Origin: Burkholderiales bacterium
GTDB lineage: Bacteria; Pseudomonadota; Gammaproteobacteria; Burkholderiales; SG8-41
DNA: 6,143 nt
Reading direction: 5' to 3'
NCBI GenBank assembly: GCA_019746155.1
Contig: JAIESJ010000148.1
Coordinates: forward strand, 1-6,143
Under the pieces are notes generated by a model that worked only from the letters and a program-made list of their open reading frames with translations, made no database searches and was not told the origin of the DNA. Numbering within the stretch: the stretch's first letter is position 1; every line of letters starts with the position of its first letter. The position numbers and the translations under genes are program-made. Below, one piece after another: positions 1 to 5,679 of the stretch.

Positions 1-1
1 C

Positions 2-268
2 GCGCTTGCGGCCTCGGTCTGGATCGTCTACCTGCTGCGCAGATACCGGCAGCAGGCGCTGTTCTGCCTGGCTTTGAGCCTGGTGCTGGCGGGGGCGCTG
101 GGCAACGTCATCGACCGCATCCTGTTCGGCGCGGTGGTCGATTTCCTCGATTTTCACGCCTATGGCTATCACTGGCCGGCGTTCAATGTCGCCGACTCAG
201 CCATCACCTGCGGCGCGGCGCTGCTGATCTGGGACGGCTTCCGGCCGCGCAAGAACCAGGACTCTTGA
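2..268 (+). CDS. lspA: Signal peptidase II (prolipoprotein signal peptidase), C-terminal half
   Basis: Only the last 88 codons are present; the frame is open to the left edge, and the family is usually about 160-170 residues. LspA is an inner-membrane aspartyl protease that cuts the signal peptide from diacylglyceryl-prolipoproteins just before the lipidated Cys. Visible family motifs, in order, are GNVIDR, VVDFLDF, HWPAFNVADSAI and a final hydrophobic stretch (CGAALLIWDGF) before a basic tail (RPRKNQDS). The Asp of VVDF and the Asp of FNVADS correspond to the two catalytic aspartates. Two membrane segments are seen, one before GNVIDR and one at the end, with the active-site region between them. 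The gene reads towards ispH; in many proteobacteria the order is ileS-lspA-fkpB-ispH, so ileS would be expected just left of the window. Identification is secure. Confidence 0.95.
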   Translation, partial: ALAASVWIVYLLRRYRQQALFCLALSLVLAGALGNVIDRILFGAVVDFLDFHAYGYHWPAFNVADSAITCGAALLIWDGFRPRKNQDS

Positions 269-321
269 GCCGCTGGGGGGTCGGGGGTGAGGGTTTGAAC
301 ACCGATGAACGCAGCCGGGGT

Positions 322-438
322 GTCGGCAGAAGCGCGCGGACTCGTTAGCGGCGAAGCCACCCGCTGGCGGGGAGCGCGCGCAAGCCCCCATTCCCCCAAC
401 CGGGCGTTCCGCTAACGTGTCGTGGGGGCATTGCCGAC
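322..438. repeat. 117-base interrupted palindrome
   Basis: Two pairs of inverted arms share one exact centre at position 380. The outer arm GTCGGCA (322-328) pairs with TGCCGAC (432-438). The inner arm GACTCGTTAGCGG (339-351) pairs with CCGCTAACGTGTC (409-421) at 12 of 13 positions, including a perfect 9-base core (343-351 with 409-417). The 10 bases between the paired arms on each side mostly do not match but have equal length, so the register is kept. The interior also has a small hairpin, CCGCTGGCGG (361-370), and GC alternation at 374-381. It lies 53 bases after the lspA stop. It could be a REP/BIME-like or MITE-like repeat, or a long transcript hairpin; no T run follows, so it is not a typical intrinsic terminator. 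Confidence 0.6.
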
Positions 439-494
439 TATCACTACGCACTATTGGGCGGTGCCCTCAGTAAGATCAAACCCAAAAGGCTTTT

Positions 495-576
495 GCCGCA
501 GAGAACACAGAGAATATAAACTCATAAATGACCTGCTCTTCGATTATCTCTGTGAACTCTGTGACCCCTCTGTGGC
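495..576. repeat. 82-base inverted element made of spaced CAGAG units
   Basis: The ends are inverted: GCCGCAGAG (495-503) against CTCTGTGGC (568-576), matching at 8 of 9 positions. CAGAG occurs twice in the left arm (499-503, 508-512). Its complement CTCTG occurs three times in the right arm (548-552, 557-561, 568-572). Start-to-start spacing is 9, 9 and 11 bases, about one helical turn. The centre (513-547) is AT-rich and non-coding. From general familiarity, CACAGAG-type dispersed intergenic repeats of this style turn up in many unrelated bacterial genomes. I cannot test the copy number here. Whether it is a degenerate small mobile element, a protein-binding array or a folded RNA is not decided by the sequence. 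Confidence 0.6.
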
Positions 577-618
577 TGGAGGCTCTTGATTTTCATCGGC
601 GGGTTCCCTTACTCGTTG

Positions 619-624
619 TATAAT
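619..624 (+). promoter_or_regulatory. Candidate -10 box (TATAAT) for ispH
   Basis: A perfect consensus TATAAT ends 7 bases before the A of the ispH ATG at 631. Transcription normally begins about 7 bases after the -10 box, so initiation would fall on or next to that ATG. No good -35 hexamer is seen at a 16-18 base spacing (595-601 reads ATCGGCG). The nearest weak match, TTCATC, is 21 bases away. The base pair TG precedes the box directly rather than as TGn, so it is not a proper extended -10. The promoter is therefore plausible but not proven. Confidence 0.45.
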
Positions 625-630
625 TTCGGT

Positions 631-1554
631 ATGCAAGTTTTGCTCGCCAATCCCCGCGGCTTCTGCGCCGGTGTCGACCGCGCCATCGAGATCGTCGAGC
701 GCGCGCTCGCGATCCACGGCGCGCCGATCTACGTGCGCCACGAAGTCGTGCACAACAAATTCGTGGTGTCCGATCTCAAAGCCAAAGGTGCGGTATTCGT
801 CGAAGAGCTCGCCGAAGTGCCGTTCGGCAACACCGTCATCTTCAGCGCGCACGGCGTGTCGCAGGCGGTGCGGTGCGAGGCCGAAGCCCGGGGCCTCAAG
901 GTATTCGATGCGACCTGCCCGCTGGTGACCAAGGTGCACGTCGAGGTCGCCAAAATGCGCGAGCAGGGCAGGGAAATCATCATGATCGGTCATAAAGGCC
1001 ACCCCGAGGTCGAGGGCACGATGGGACAGAGCCAGGGCGGCATGTATCTGGTCGAGACCCCCGAAGATGCCGAGCGGCTTGAGGTCAGGGACGAGAACAA
1101 TCTTGCTTTCGTGACGCAGACCACGCTCTCGGTGGATGATGCACGGCTCACCATCGAGGCCCTGAAACGGCGCTTTCCCGCCATCGTCGGGCCGAAGAAA
1201 GACGACATTTGCTATGCGACGCAGAATCGGCAGGACGCGGTGAAGATGCTTGCCCGGCAATGCGACGTGGTGATCGTGGTGGGCTCGCCCAACAGCTCGA
1301 ATTCCAACCGCCTGCGCGAAGTCGCGCAAAACCAGGGTGTTGTCGCTTACATGATCGACAATGCCTCCGAGCTCAAGCCCGAGTGGCTGGCGGGAAAGAA
1401 CAGGATCGGCATTACCGCCGGCGCTTCGGCGCCCGAAGTGCTGGTGCGGCAGGTGATCGAGAAACTGAAAAGCCTGGGCGCGGAGCGCGTCGAGGAAGTC
1501 GAAGGCATCGCCGAGAGGGTGACTTTCCCGCTGCCGAAGGGGCTCGCTGCCTGA
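631..1554 (+). CDS. ispH: 4-hydroxy-3-methylbut-2-enyl diphosphate reductase
   Basis: IspH (LytB) is a cytosolic iron-sulfur enzyme that reduces HMBPP to IPP and DMAPP, the last step of the MEP isoprenoid pathway. The 307-residue product matches the usual length. The three cluster-binding cysteines are Cys12 (NPRGFCAGVDRA), Cys96 (FDATCPLV) and Cys194 (DDICYATQNRQ). Substrate-site residues are His41 (EVVHNKF), His74 (SAHGVS), His124 and Glu126 (GHPEVEGT), the TQTTLS motif at 162-167, SSNSNRL at 222-228 and Ser266 (TAGASAPE). The ATG at 631 is chosen because it puts the first cysteine at position 12, as in E. coli. No Shine-Dalgarno sequence precedes it. A TTG at 586 in the same frame has a GGAGG only 3 bases ahead and would add 15 residues with no family match. 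It follows lspA in the same direction after a 362-base gap and converges with pilY1. Confidence 0.96.
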   Translation: MQVLLANPRGFCAGVDRAIEIVERALAIHGAPIYVRHEVVHNKFVVSDLKAKGAVFVEELAEVPFGNTVIFSAHGVSQAVRCEAEARGLKVFDATCPLVTKVHVEVAKMREQGREIIMIGHKGHPEVEGTMGQSQGGMYLVETPEDAERLEVRDENNLAFVTQTTLSVDDARLTIEALKRRFPAIVGPKKDDICYATQNRQDAVKMLARQCDVVIVVGSPNSSNSNRLREVAQNQGVVAYMIDNASELKPEWLAGKNRIGITAGASAPEVLVRQVIEKLKSLGAERVEEVEGIAERVTFPLPKGLAA

Positions 1555-1590
1555 AGCGTGCGGGCGTGCTTGCCCGTTGCAGCTTCTTCG
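1553..1590 (+). terminator. Possible ispH terminator hairpin overlapping the stop codon
   Basis: GAAGC (1553-1557) pairs with GCTTC (1582-1586), and inside it CGGGC (1561-1565) pairs with GCCCG (1572-1576) around a 6-base loop. Between the two helices is an uneven internal loop. The bases after the stem read TTCGTTCC, only moderately T-rich. The position, right at the ispH stop, fits an intrinsic terminator, but the internal loop and weak T tract leave doubt. Confidence 0.35.
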
Positions 1591-1629
1591 TTCCGGGAAA
1601 AGGTCGCAGCAAACCGCTGCTCAAGCAAC

Positions 1630-1654
1630 GGGGCCGGGATAAATGTCCGGCCCC
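1630..1654 (-). terminator. Hairpin between the converging ispH and pilY1, possible pilY1 terminator
   Basis: GGGGCCGG (1630-1637) and CCGGCCCC (1647-1654) form a perfect 8-base GC stem with a 9-base loop. It lies 19 bases past the pilY1 stop and 75 bases past the ispH stop. A stem works on both strands, so it could stop either transcript. Neither side has a real T run (the pilY1 side reads CGTTGCTTGAG), so it may act with Rho or mainly protect the 3' end. Confidence 0.45.
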
Positions 1655-1673
1655 TCTGCAGGTCAAGCAGCGC

Positions 1674-4600
1674 TTATTTGTCCCCGTGCCTGTACCAGTA
1701 GACGCGCGAGCGTTTCTGCGTGATCGAGGGCGTGACTTTGCCCGGCGGGAATGGACTGTTAACATTGGGATCGCCGGCCCCGCCCAGAACGAACGTCGCC
1801 GTCTCGCCGCTGCTCAGGATGACCGTGCCCTGCACCGGAGAGATAGCCAATCCTATGCCGGCGTATACCACCGAATACCGGTCGCCGCAGAGCAGCCCCA
1901 CGTTATAGCCGCGCGCTTCACCGAGGTTGGCGCTGCACTGGCCGGGGGTGGCCGCCTTCGCCCGGTGGGTATTGAAGAAGACTCTGCCGCCGGCGATCAA
2001 TGACGAGGTCACGGTCTGCTCGCCGCGGCCGCTGGCGAGGTCCATGCGCCAGCCCAGGAGCGGACTGGTCGGCGTCACGCAGGTCGATGTCGTGGTATTG
2101 TCCGCGAGGCTGCTGCCGTCGAGGTTTACCACGGCGCCCGAAGCGGGGAACGTGTCCACGAACATGTAGAAGCGGTTCTGCACGTTCTCGACGTACGGGT
2201 AGTTGCTGATCAATGGACGTTCGCGGTCGCCCGAGCCGAGCGTCAGATATGCCCGGTTCTGGGCAACCAGTGCCGACGGGGGGAACAGAAACTTGCGGCC
2301 GGAGCCGCTCTGGACCTGCGCGATCTTGGTGATTGTCCAGGCAGCCGGGGCGCGAAGCGCCAGCGCCGCGTCGACGAAATCGATGCGGTAAAGGTTGCCG
2401 CCCGTATCGGCTACATATGCATGGTCCACCAAGCCGTCGAAGTCGCGGTCGATCAGCGTCACGTCGGCAGCAACGCTGCGGTCGGTATCAAAGCTCGCGA
2501 TCAGGGCGCCGGTGTCGGCGTTGATCATGTAGACTTTCCTGCCCTTGGCGCTGCTGCACGAGGGCAACGACGTATCGCTGTCCTCGCATGTGTCGTAGCC
2601 GCCGCCGATGATAATCACCGGGTCATTGCCGCTGTTGAAACCCTTGATCTTCGCGACGTTGGGGAAAGACCAGGTCTGGCCGATGCCGGTAAAGCCCGTA
2701 CTGCAGTCGGTATCGTTGTTGAGGTTGGGGCATCCCACGCGCCACTTCAGGACGGGCGAGTTCGGGTTGGTCACGTCGAAGGCGTAGAGCATGCGCCCGC
2801 CGCGCCGCATGGTCGGGAAGATCCAGATCTTCGAATTGTCCGCGTTCTGGAACAATCCCGCCGTGCCGTCGAAGAAGTAATCCTTCGGCGTCGGGGTCGG
2901 TGTCAGACCCGCCGGCATGCCCGGATACTGGATGAGCGGGCTGTTGTCGGTCAAGCGCTTGAGCTTGCCATGATGCTCCGGCGCCACGAACGACCACAGC
3001 TCCTTGCCGTCGCTGGTCCGCACCGCCCGGAACGCACCGTCGTTGGTGCCGTAGTAGGCGACCACGCCGGTGCTGCCGCCGTAGTTGACCGGCAACGGGC
3101 GCGCATGGACGATGTCGCCGTGGATCGACGCGCGGGTATCCGTGGTGCTGCCGTTGATGTTTTCATCGTTCACATCCTGGCCCCGCGTATGGTTGACGAT
3201 GCGCGCCTGCTCGGTCGCGTTCGCCGCGCCGAGCGCGGTTTGGCTCACGTTGGTGGTGTTGAACTCCACCATGCCGGGGCTGGTGGCGGTGGGACAGGTC
3301 GCGGTGCTCACGCACGTGTACATCGTGCGGTTGACCGCGTTTGTTGCGGTGGTGGCCGCAGGGTCGTTGCCCTTCCTCACTACCTCGGCCGCTCCGCCCT
3401 TCTCGACCAGCGGCCCGTCGGGGAGATCGGAATAAGGGCTCGTGGCCGCGGTGGTGCACTGTCCGGCGGAGTTCGCCGAGAAGTTCCAGTAAGTTCCGCT
3501 GTCCGTGGTCCAGAAGCTGCTGGAGCAGGCGTTGAAGAAGCCCGTTGCGGCCGAGACGGCATCGTTGCCGTCCTTGTCGGCGAGTATGAGCGCTCCGGCA
3601 TTGTTTTTCGCGACCTGGTAGCGCTTGAGGTTGCCGTACCAGCGCGGCCTGCCGTCATTGTCGGGCCGGAACATGCCGAAAAACACCTGGTTTTCGTTCT
3701 GGGCGCGGTTGGTGGCGCTCACCGGCAGGCTGGCCGCGGCGAACACGCTGTTTTCGGCCTGGATCTCGACCAGGATCTCGCGCAACGCATTGAGGATCGC
3801 ATTCTCCGACGCTGCCTGGAAATAGCGGCCGCCGCCGACTTTCGCCATGTTAAAGAGCAATGCCGTTTGCCGCGCGTCCTGCGCGTCCTTGAACACGTCT
3901 ATCGTGTAGGTTCTGACGTTCTGCTGGCCGGCTGCCCCGCTGACGTCGGTGGTGAAAAGGTACTTGGTCCATTCGTCAGCGAAGCGGGCGTCGCTGCTCG
4001 ATGGAGTCACATTGGTGCCGGTCGGTGTTACCGTGATGACGGTTTTGGAGGATTGAACGCTGAACTTCCTGTTATTGGTGCCGGGACAGGCTGTCGCGTC
4101 GATGGTTTCCGTAGTGCTCAGGCAGGTATAAGAATCGGCGGGGTTCGCGTCCTTCAGGCTCTGCGGTATGTTCGCATTGCAACTGGTTACCCTCTGGCTG
4201 GTGTTGTTACCGGTGCCGCATGCGGTACCGATGATCGAGGTCTGCACGGTGCTGGTGGTGGTGAACTGCGGCATCGCCAGCTGGGTCGTGTCGCCGCCGA
4301 CTCCGCTCAGCAGGGTTGCTGGCGAGTCCTGGGTCGGGAAGCCGTTGCCGATGAAAATGATGTAGTTCTTGGCGCAGCTGTTGCTGTCGTTGATCGGCGG
4401 CTTGTAGGTGGTCCTTTGGGTGGCTGGATCGAAGGCGGCCGGATCGGACTTGGGATCGGGATCGCCGGAGTAGCGCAGGGGACCGAAATGACTCGCGTCC
4501 ACCGGCGAGCCCGCGACGCCGGTCTGGGCGTTCGCGGGGCTGGTGTAACCGCCGAAATACTTGAACGCCTCGAACAGGGCCGCGCTGTAATCGGTCTTTG

Positions 4601-5081
4601 CCGTGCCGACTTTCTCGCTGGCGCTGTTGAAGTTCTTGAACAGGCAGTTGGGCGTCCCGTTCAGACTATTTGCGCCGTCGGCGCAGCTGCCGTCGCCGAT
4701 CAGTTCCTGTAGCGCTGCCTTGTTGGCTGCGGTCATCTGCCGCAGGGCGTAACGCACATAGCCGCCGGCCTTGTTGGTGCCGCTGCCGGGCGTGAACAGC
4801 ATCAGACCCAGGTTGATCTTGTCGGTGGCCTCGCTGACCACGGCCCTGAGCGAGCGCAGTTCGGACTCGCCCTGCTTGACGCCGCCGGGCCAGTGCTGAT
4901 TCTCCGCCGCCCAGTTGGCGCTGTTGTCGATGATGACGAGGACGTTGGGACGGGTGACGGCCGTGGAGGGCGCTGATCCGACGAACAGGTCGATGTCCTC
5001 CGCGCCAACAAACGACGGCGGCATGGCGCCGAGCGCTGCGACGAGCGCGATGCTCAACAAACGGCGGCGAGCGTGTGTCAT
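1674..5081 (-). CDS. pilY1: PilY1-type type IV pilus tip protein (adhesin and biogenesis factor)
   Basis: The 1135-residue product is close in length to P. aeruginosa PilY1 (about 1160). Residues 1-27 look like a Sec signal peptide (RRR, then a hydrophobic core ending near VGA). Residues about 45-435 resemble a von Willebrand A domain: NVLVIIDNSAN at 46-56 takes the MIDAS place, and a Thr/Ser-rich insert carries Cys288, 301, 320 and 332. A family signature, DNDGRPRWYGNLKRY, spans 474-488. The C-terminal part from about 651 (ASIHGDIVHARPLP) is the PilY1 beta-propeller, with YYGTNDGAFRAV near 676-687, RRGGRMLYAFDV at 759-770 and a calcium-type loop DRDFDGLVD at 878-886. No RGD is present. By family, PilY1 sits at the pilus tip with the minor pilins, promotes pilus extension, opposes retraction and mediates adhesion. 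It is last in a pilW-pilX-pilY1 operon; no pilY2 or pilE follows. Confidence 0.93.
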   Translation of the reverse strand: MTHARRRLLSIALVAALGAMPPSFVGAEDIDLFVGSAPSTAVTRPNVLVIIDNSANWAAENQHWPGGVKQGESELRSLRAVVSEATDKINLGLMLFTPGSGTNKAGGYVRYALRQMTAANKAALQELIGDGSCADGANSLNGTPNCLFKNFNSASEKVGTAKTDYSAALFEAFKYFGGYTSPANAQTGVAGSPVDASHFGPLRYSGDPDPKSDPAAFDPATQRTTYKPPINDSNSCAKNYIIFIGNGFPTQDSPATLLSGVGGDTTQLAMPQFTTTSTVQTSIIGTACGTGNNTSQRVTSCNANIPQSLKDANPADSYTCLSTTETIDATACPGTNNRKFSVQSSKTVITVTPTGTNVTPSSSDARFADEWTKYLFTTDVSGAAGQQNVRTYTIDVFKDAQDARQTALLFNMAKVGGGRYFQAASENAILNALREILVEIQAENSVFAAASLPVSATNRAQNENQVFFGMFRPDNDGRPRWYGNLKRYQVAKNNAGALILADKDGNDAVSAATGFFNACSSSFWTTDSGTYWNFSANSAGQCTTAATSPYSDLPDGPLVEKGGAAEVVRKGNDPAATTATNAVNRTMYTCVSTATCPTATSPGMVEFNTTNVSQTALGAANATEQARIVNHTRGQDVNDENINGSTTDTRASIHGDIVHARPLPVNYGGSTGVVAYYGTNDGAFRAVRTSDGKELWSFVAPEHHGKLKRLTDNSPLIQYPGMPAGLTPTPTPKDYFFDGTAGLFQNADNSKIWIFPTMRRGGRMLYAFDVTNPNSPVLKWRVGCPNLNNDTDCSTGFTGIGQTWSFPNVAKIKGFNSGNDPVIIIGGGYDTCEDSDTSLPSCSSAKGRKVYMINADTGALIASFDTDRSVAADVTLIDRDFDGLVDHAYVADTGGNLYRIDFVDAALALRAPAAWTITKIAQVQSGSGRKFLFPPSALVAQNRAYLTLGSGDRERPLISNYPYVENVQNRFYMFVDTFPASGAVVNLDGSSLADNTTTSTCVTPTSPLLGWRMDLASGRGEQTVTSSLIAGGRVFFNTHRAKAATPGQCSANLGEARGYNVGLLCGDRYSVVYAGIGLAISPVQGTVILSSGETATFVLGGAGDPNVNSPFPPGKVTPSITQKRSRVYWYRHGDK

Positions 5082-5086
5082 ATTTA

Positions 5087-5095
5087 CCTCTCCTC
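5087..5095 (-). promoter_or_regulatory. Ribosome binding site of pilY1
   Basis: On the coding strand GAGGAGAGG precedes the ATG at 5081, with the AGGAG part 8 bases away. This supports the ATG that starts MTHARRR and the signal peptide. It lies in the 31-base spacer after the pilX stop. Confidence 0.75.
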
Positions 5096-5112
5096 TGATC
5101 AGTTCGCTTTCG

Positions 5113-5679
5113 TTACAGGCAGGAGGTGGCCATCTCGTCGATGCTGATGCGCACTCCTACGCCTTGTGTCACGGTGACTTTTGCGCTGGTGTCCACGCCG
5201 GTGGTTTCTGCCGTGATTTCCCAGACCGCGTTGGCGCACAGAGAGTCGCCGCTCACACCTCCCGCAACCCCAAACTGTTGTGCCTGGCCGGCTACACAGC
5301 CCAGGTCCTCTGGTACGGTGAGATTGAGCTCGCTTACCTTGATGGGCTTGACCGCGACGCAGGCCGGCTGCGGGGTTAGCTTTGTGGTGTACTCAGGCGT
5401 GCCATCGCCATTAACGTCGGTGCACAGCGTATTGGCAGTGCCGCACGGATTGAGCACGGCATTGCTCGGGTTGGAGATGAACAGCGGCGAGCTGATCACG
5501 GTTTCGATGGCCTGTTGCGCGGCGCCGAGCGCCTCGCTGCGCGCCTGCATGTTGCCCACCACTTTCAAGTTGGTGGTGCCCGTATTCATGGCGCTCAGCG
5601 CGAACAGCGTGAGCAGCACGAGCATGATGAGCGCGATCAGCAGGGTAGCGCCCCGCTGAGAGTGCATCTTCGTCGTCAT
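5113..5679 (-). CDS. pilX: PilX-type minor pilin
   Basis: The product is 188 residues. After a short basic leader (MTTKMHSQRG) comes a prepilin-like cut site G10/A11 and a hydrophobic helix (11-31). Then follows TTNLKVVGNMQARSEALGAA, laid out like the conserved helix of PilX proteins (TT-L-GN-R--A). Residue +5 after the cut is Ile15, not the usual Glu. The globular part has six cysteines (79, 86, 107, 128, 148, 187), enough for three disulfides, and a DVNGDGTPE loop (88-96) of calcium-binding type. The start at 5679 is chosen over an in-frame ATG at 5904 because the longer frame adds 75 residues of pilW shadow. It also gives a GGAGGG 7 bases upstream and an ATGA overlap with the pilW stop. 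By family it belongs to the minor pilin tip complex with PilV, PilW, FimU and PilY1, built in the inner membrane. Confidence 0.85.
   Translation of the reverse strand: MTTKMHSQRGATLLIALIMLVLLTLFALSAMNTGTTNLKVVGNMQARSEALGAAQQAIETVISSPLFISNPSNAVLNPCGTANTLCTDVNGDGTPEYTTKLTPQPACVAVKPIKVSELNLTVPEDLGCVAGQAQQFGVAGGVSGDSLCANAVWEITAETTGVDTSAKVTVTQGVGVRISIDEMATSCL

Larger units (their letters stand above)
269..630. other. Gene-free gap between lspA and ispH, holding two repeat-like elements
   Basis: This 362-base stretch has no convincing coding sequence on either strand; short open frames here lack family features and ribosome binding sites. It starts with a G-rich tract (275-293, runs of 6, 5 and 3 G), and two C5 runs at 385-389 and 393-397 could pair with that tract. 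It then holds a 117-base interrupted palindrome and an 82-base CAGAG inverted element, listed separately. The first two thirds is GC-rich, while 491-560 is clearly more AT-rich than the flanking genes. This is the place where fkpB (SlpA-type FKBP isomerase) often sits in related operons. I found no remnant of that gene by reading the frames, though an alignment would be a stronger test. Confidence 0.7.

Noticed and set aside
322..438. Intrinsic terminator of lspA
   Set aside because: The arms are far apart, the inner loop is 57 bases and no T run follows; a repeat or folded element fits better.
269..585. A degenerate fkpB or other pseudogene in the lspA-ispH gap
   Set aside because: Reading all frames shows no FKBP-like motif or long broken frame; the stretch is better described by repeats.
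586..630. TTG start for ispH adding 15 residues
   Set aside because: The extension has no family match, the GGAGG is only 3 bases from the TTG, and the ATG at 631 puts the first cluster cysteine at position 12 as in E. coli. It is kept only as an alternative.
544..1329. A 261-codon - frame opposite ispH
   Set aside because: It is antisense to conserved ispH codons, is His/Asp/Arg-rich without domain features, and extends into the CAGAG element.
1209..2003. A 264-codon + frame spanning the ispH end and the pilY1 end
   Set aside because: It crosses two secure genes and the hairpin spacer, is Arg-rich, and matches no family by eye; it is a frame shadow.
2421..4712. A 763-codon open frame on the + strand opposite pilY1
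   Set aside because: It lies entirely within the well-supported pilY1 gene on the other strand. Its Arg/Val/Gly/Ala-rich translation shows no recognisable domain. Long antisense frames are expected opposite GC-rich genes with strong third-position bias.
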